Of a stretch of 64,000 bases of DNA, positions 63,098 to 64,000 are shown in pieces. The stretch comes from Colwellia sp. C1TZA3. GTDB taxonomy: Bacteria > Pseudomonadota > Gammaproteobacteria > Enterobacterales > Alteromonadaceae. The stretch spans positions 45,326 to 109,325 of the forward strand of contig NZ_VOLS01000004.1 in the NCBI RefSeq assembly GCF_007954265.1, read 5' to 3'. Each line of letters opens with the position of its first letter. Position 1 is the stretch's first letter. The translations under genes and the position numbers were made by a program. Under the pieces are notes generated by a model. That model saw only the letters and a list, made by a program, of their open reading frames with translations, ran no database searches and was not told the DNA's origin.

Positions 63098-64000
63098 GGG
63101 CGGGATTATGCTTTGCTTTATTTTTAACCAAATAAAATTTCCGCTCTAAATTTAGCATCCCAACATGCCCGCTGCATTTTACCTGCAACACTATCTGTTA
63201 GTGGGTGTGCTTTGATTAAGTTGAGTAGTTTACGCCTGATAGTCGCTAAATTTATCGCTCCGTCATCAGCATAAATTTGGCTCTCATCTTCCCTAAAGGT
63301 GACATCTAATACCCAATGCTGGCTATTTTCTATAGCCCAATGACCTCTTATGTATCCCGCTACCTCTTTTACGTTTTCTTTGACTGACGTTATATAATAA
63401 GATGTCTCTTGCTCTGTTTTCATTTTCAGTTGTCGTGTACGTTTTACTTGCACTACAGCGAAGCTATCCTTGAACTTTTCTGTTTCATCAAACCATTTAG
63501 TGATGGGTAATAAGCGGTATTCTCGCTCATTAATCCGACCGTGCTCACCATCTAATTCCTGAAAAACATTATCTTTTAATACTTTAGGAAAATCACGCTC
63601 GGCGATATGAAAATACGCTTCAATTTCTTTTAGTAATTTACCCTGATTCTTTTTTACTTGCAGCACGTAGTCGCCTTTGCCTTCGCGTATCAACTGCGTA
63701 GTTGCTGTTTGGCAATGCATAGCATCGGCGGTAATCACGGCATTTGTTATATTCATACTTGCTAGCATTGATTGCATGACAGGAATTTCATTTGTTTTCG
63801 TTGATGTTTCTTTTTGGTAAATAATAAGGCCGTTTTTTACCACCATTGCTGTCATTAATTGCAAAGCATCTATCTCACCATGCTTGGAGCCACAAACGAC
63901 CTTACCATCAAAGCTGATATGTTCTTTGCCATCACTTTCTCGAACAGCATTTGAAAAATTGATGAAACATGAGACAAGACTATCTGCCTTGATACCTCTT
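63098..64000 (-). mobile_element. ISAs1-type insertion sequence (left end, runs off window)
   Basis: The transposase gene is followed, 25 bases after its stop, by tcagggcgggattatg near 63097, a likely terminal repeat of an ISAs1-family element. The other end is outside the window. It lies about 150 bp upstream of zwf, where many relatives carry hexR. Confidence 0.5.
63124..64000 (-). CDS. ISAs1-family transposase (partial, 5' end beyond the window)
   Basis: At least 292 residues are present; the frame stays open to the last base, so the start lies outside. It has the first catalytic Asp in EHISFDGKVVCGSK, the second in AVITADAMHCQTATTQLI, and VLQVKKNQGKLLKEIEAYF. The C-terminal YIRGHWAIENSQHWVLDVTF and REDESQIYADDGAINLA carry the Glu, giving a complete DDE set, so it may be active. 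ISAs1/H-repeat-like elements are common in Alteromonadales. Confidence 0.9.
   Translation of the reverse strand, partial: RGIKADSLVSCFINFSNAVRESDGKEHISFDGKVVCGSKHGEIDALQLMTAMVVKNGLIIYQKETSTKTNEIPVMQSMLASMNITNAVITADAMHCQTATTQLIREGKGDYVLQVKKNQGKLLKEIEAYFHIAERDFPKVLKDNVFQELDGEHGRINEREYRLLPITKWFDETEKFKDSFAVVQVKRTRQLKMKTEQETSYYITSVKENVKEVAGYIRGHWAIENSQHWVLDVTFREDESQIYADDGAINLATIRRKLLNLIKAHPLTDSVAGKMQRACWDAKFRAEILFG

Overview
The window looks like a chromosome segment of a marine gammaproteobacterium of the Alteromonadales, most like Colwellia or a close relative. This rests on the low G+C content, the tusDCBE cluster, a DUF2989 lipoprotein, a 480-residue GapB-like GAPDH beside a classical GapA, and an Entner-Doudoroff operon with HexR-like boxes. 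No database was searched, so all names come from motif recognition and remembered family sequences.

Layout. (1) Bases 1-5.1 kb: ordinary chromosomal genes (small membrane ORF, lipoate-ligase-like protein, DTW-domain protein, RadD helicase) separated by AT-rich spacers that carry degenerate tRNA-Ser-derived repeats. (2) Bases 5.4-43.5 kb: a very large defence island, almost entirely on the minus strand. In transcription order it reads: a CARF/AAA+/Fis sigma-54 activator; a well-spaced -24/-12 promoter; hsdR-hsdM-hsdS; a cold-shock/zinc protein; a helicase IV-like SF1 helicase with an inserted nuclease-like segment; a PLD-like protein; mcrB-mcrC; a T4-Pnk-like P-loop kinase; up to three tiny ORFs; Druantia type III (druH-druE); a 126-aa protein; and two consecutive ZorA-ZorB motor pairs, each followed by a putative effector (an EH-signature-like protein and an unknown 340-aa protein). 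Many junctions are TAATG or ATGA overlaps or gaps of a few bases, so up to 36 kb could be read as one super-operon. (3) Bases 43.6-47.2 kb: mobile-element wreckage. It holds a frameshifted DUF2924 gene, a large serine recombinase split by a 157-bp MITE and truncated by an IS5-type remnant, a 5'-truncated methyltransferase, an outer-membrane barrel gene and small gene debris. (4) Bases 47.18-48.02 kb: tRNA-Ser(UGA) followed downstream by six tandem copies, about 125 bp each, of its 3' end plus terminator. (5) Bases 48.2-51.1 kb: tag, a Bax-inhibitor-1 family gene and tusDCBE; a second MITE copy follows. (6) Bases 51.5-63 kb: central carbon metabolism, with gapB-like, a DUF2989 lipoprotein, gnd, gapA and the zwf-pgl-edd-glk-eda operon. 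(7) Bases 63.1-64 kb: an ISAs1-type transposase running off the end.

How it fits together. Fragments of the tRNA-Ser 3' end plus its terminator occur on both sides of the defence island (about 2.44-2.61 and 5.05-5.16 kb on the left, 47.18-47.93 kb on the right). This suggests the tRNA-Ser locus has been a repeated integration site, with the fragments as old attachment-site scars. The island layers at least four defence principles: type I restriction, McrBC restriction, Druantia III helicase and Zorya-like ion-driven motors. The most unusual parts are the doubled Zorya-like module without ZorD or ZorE, and the possible CARF/sigma-54 switch at the head of the whole gene train.
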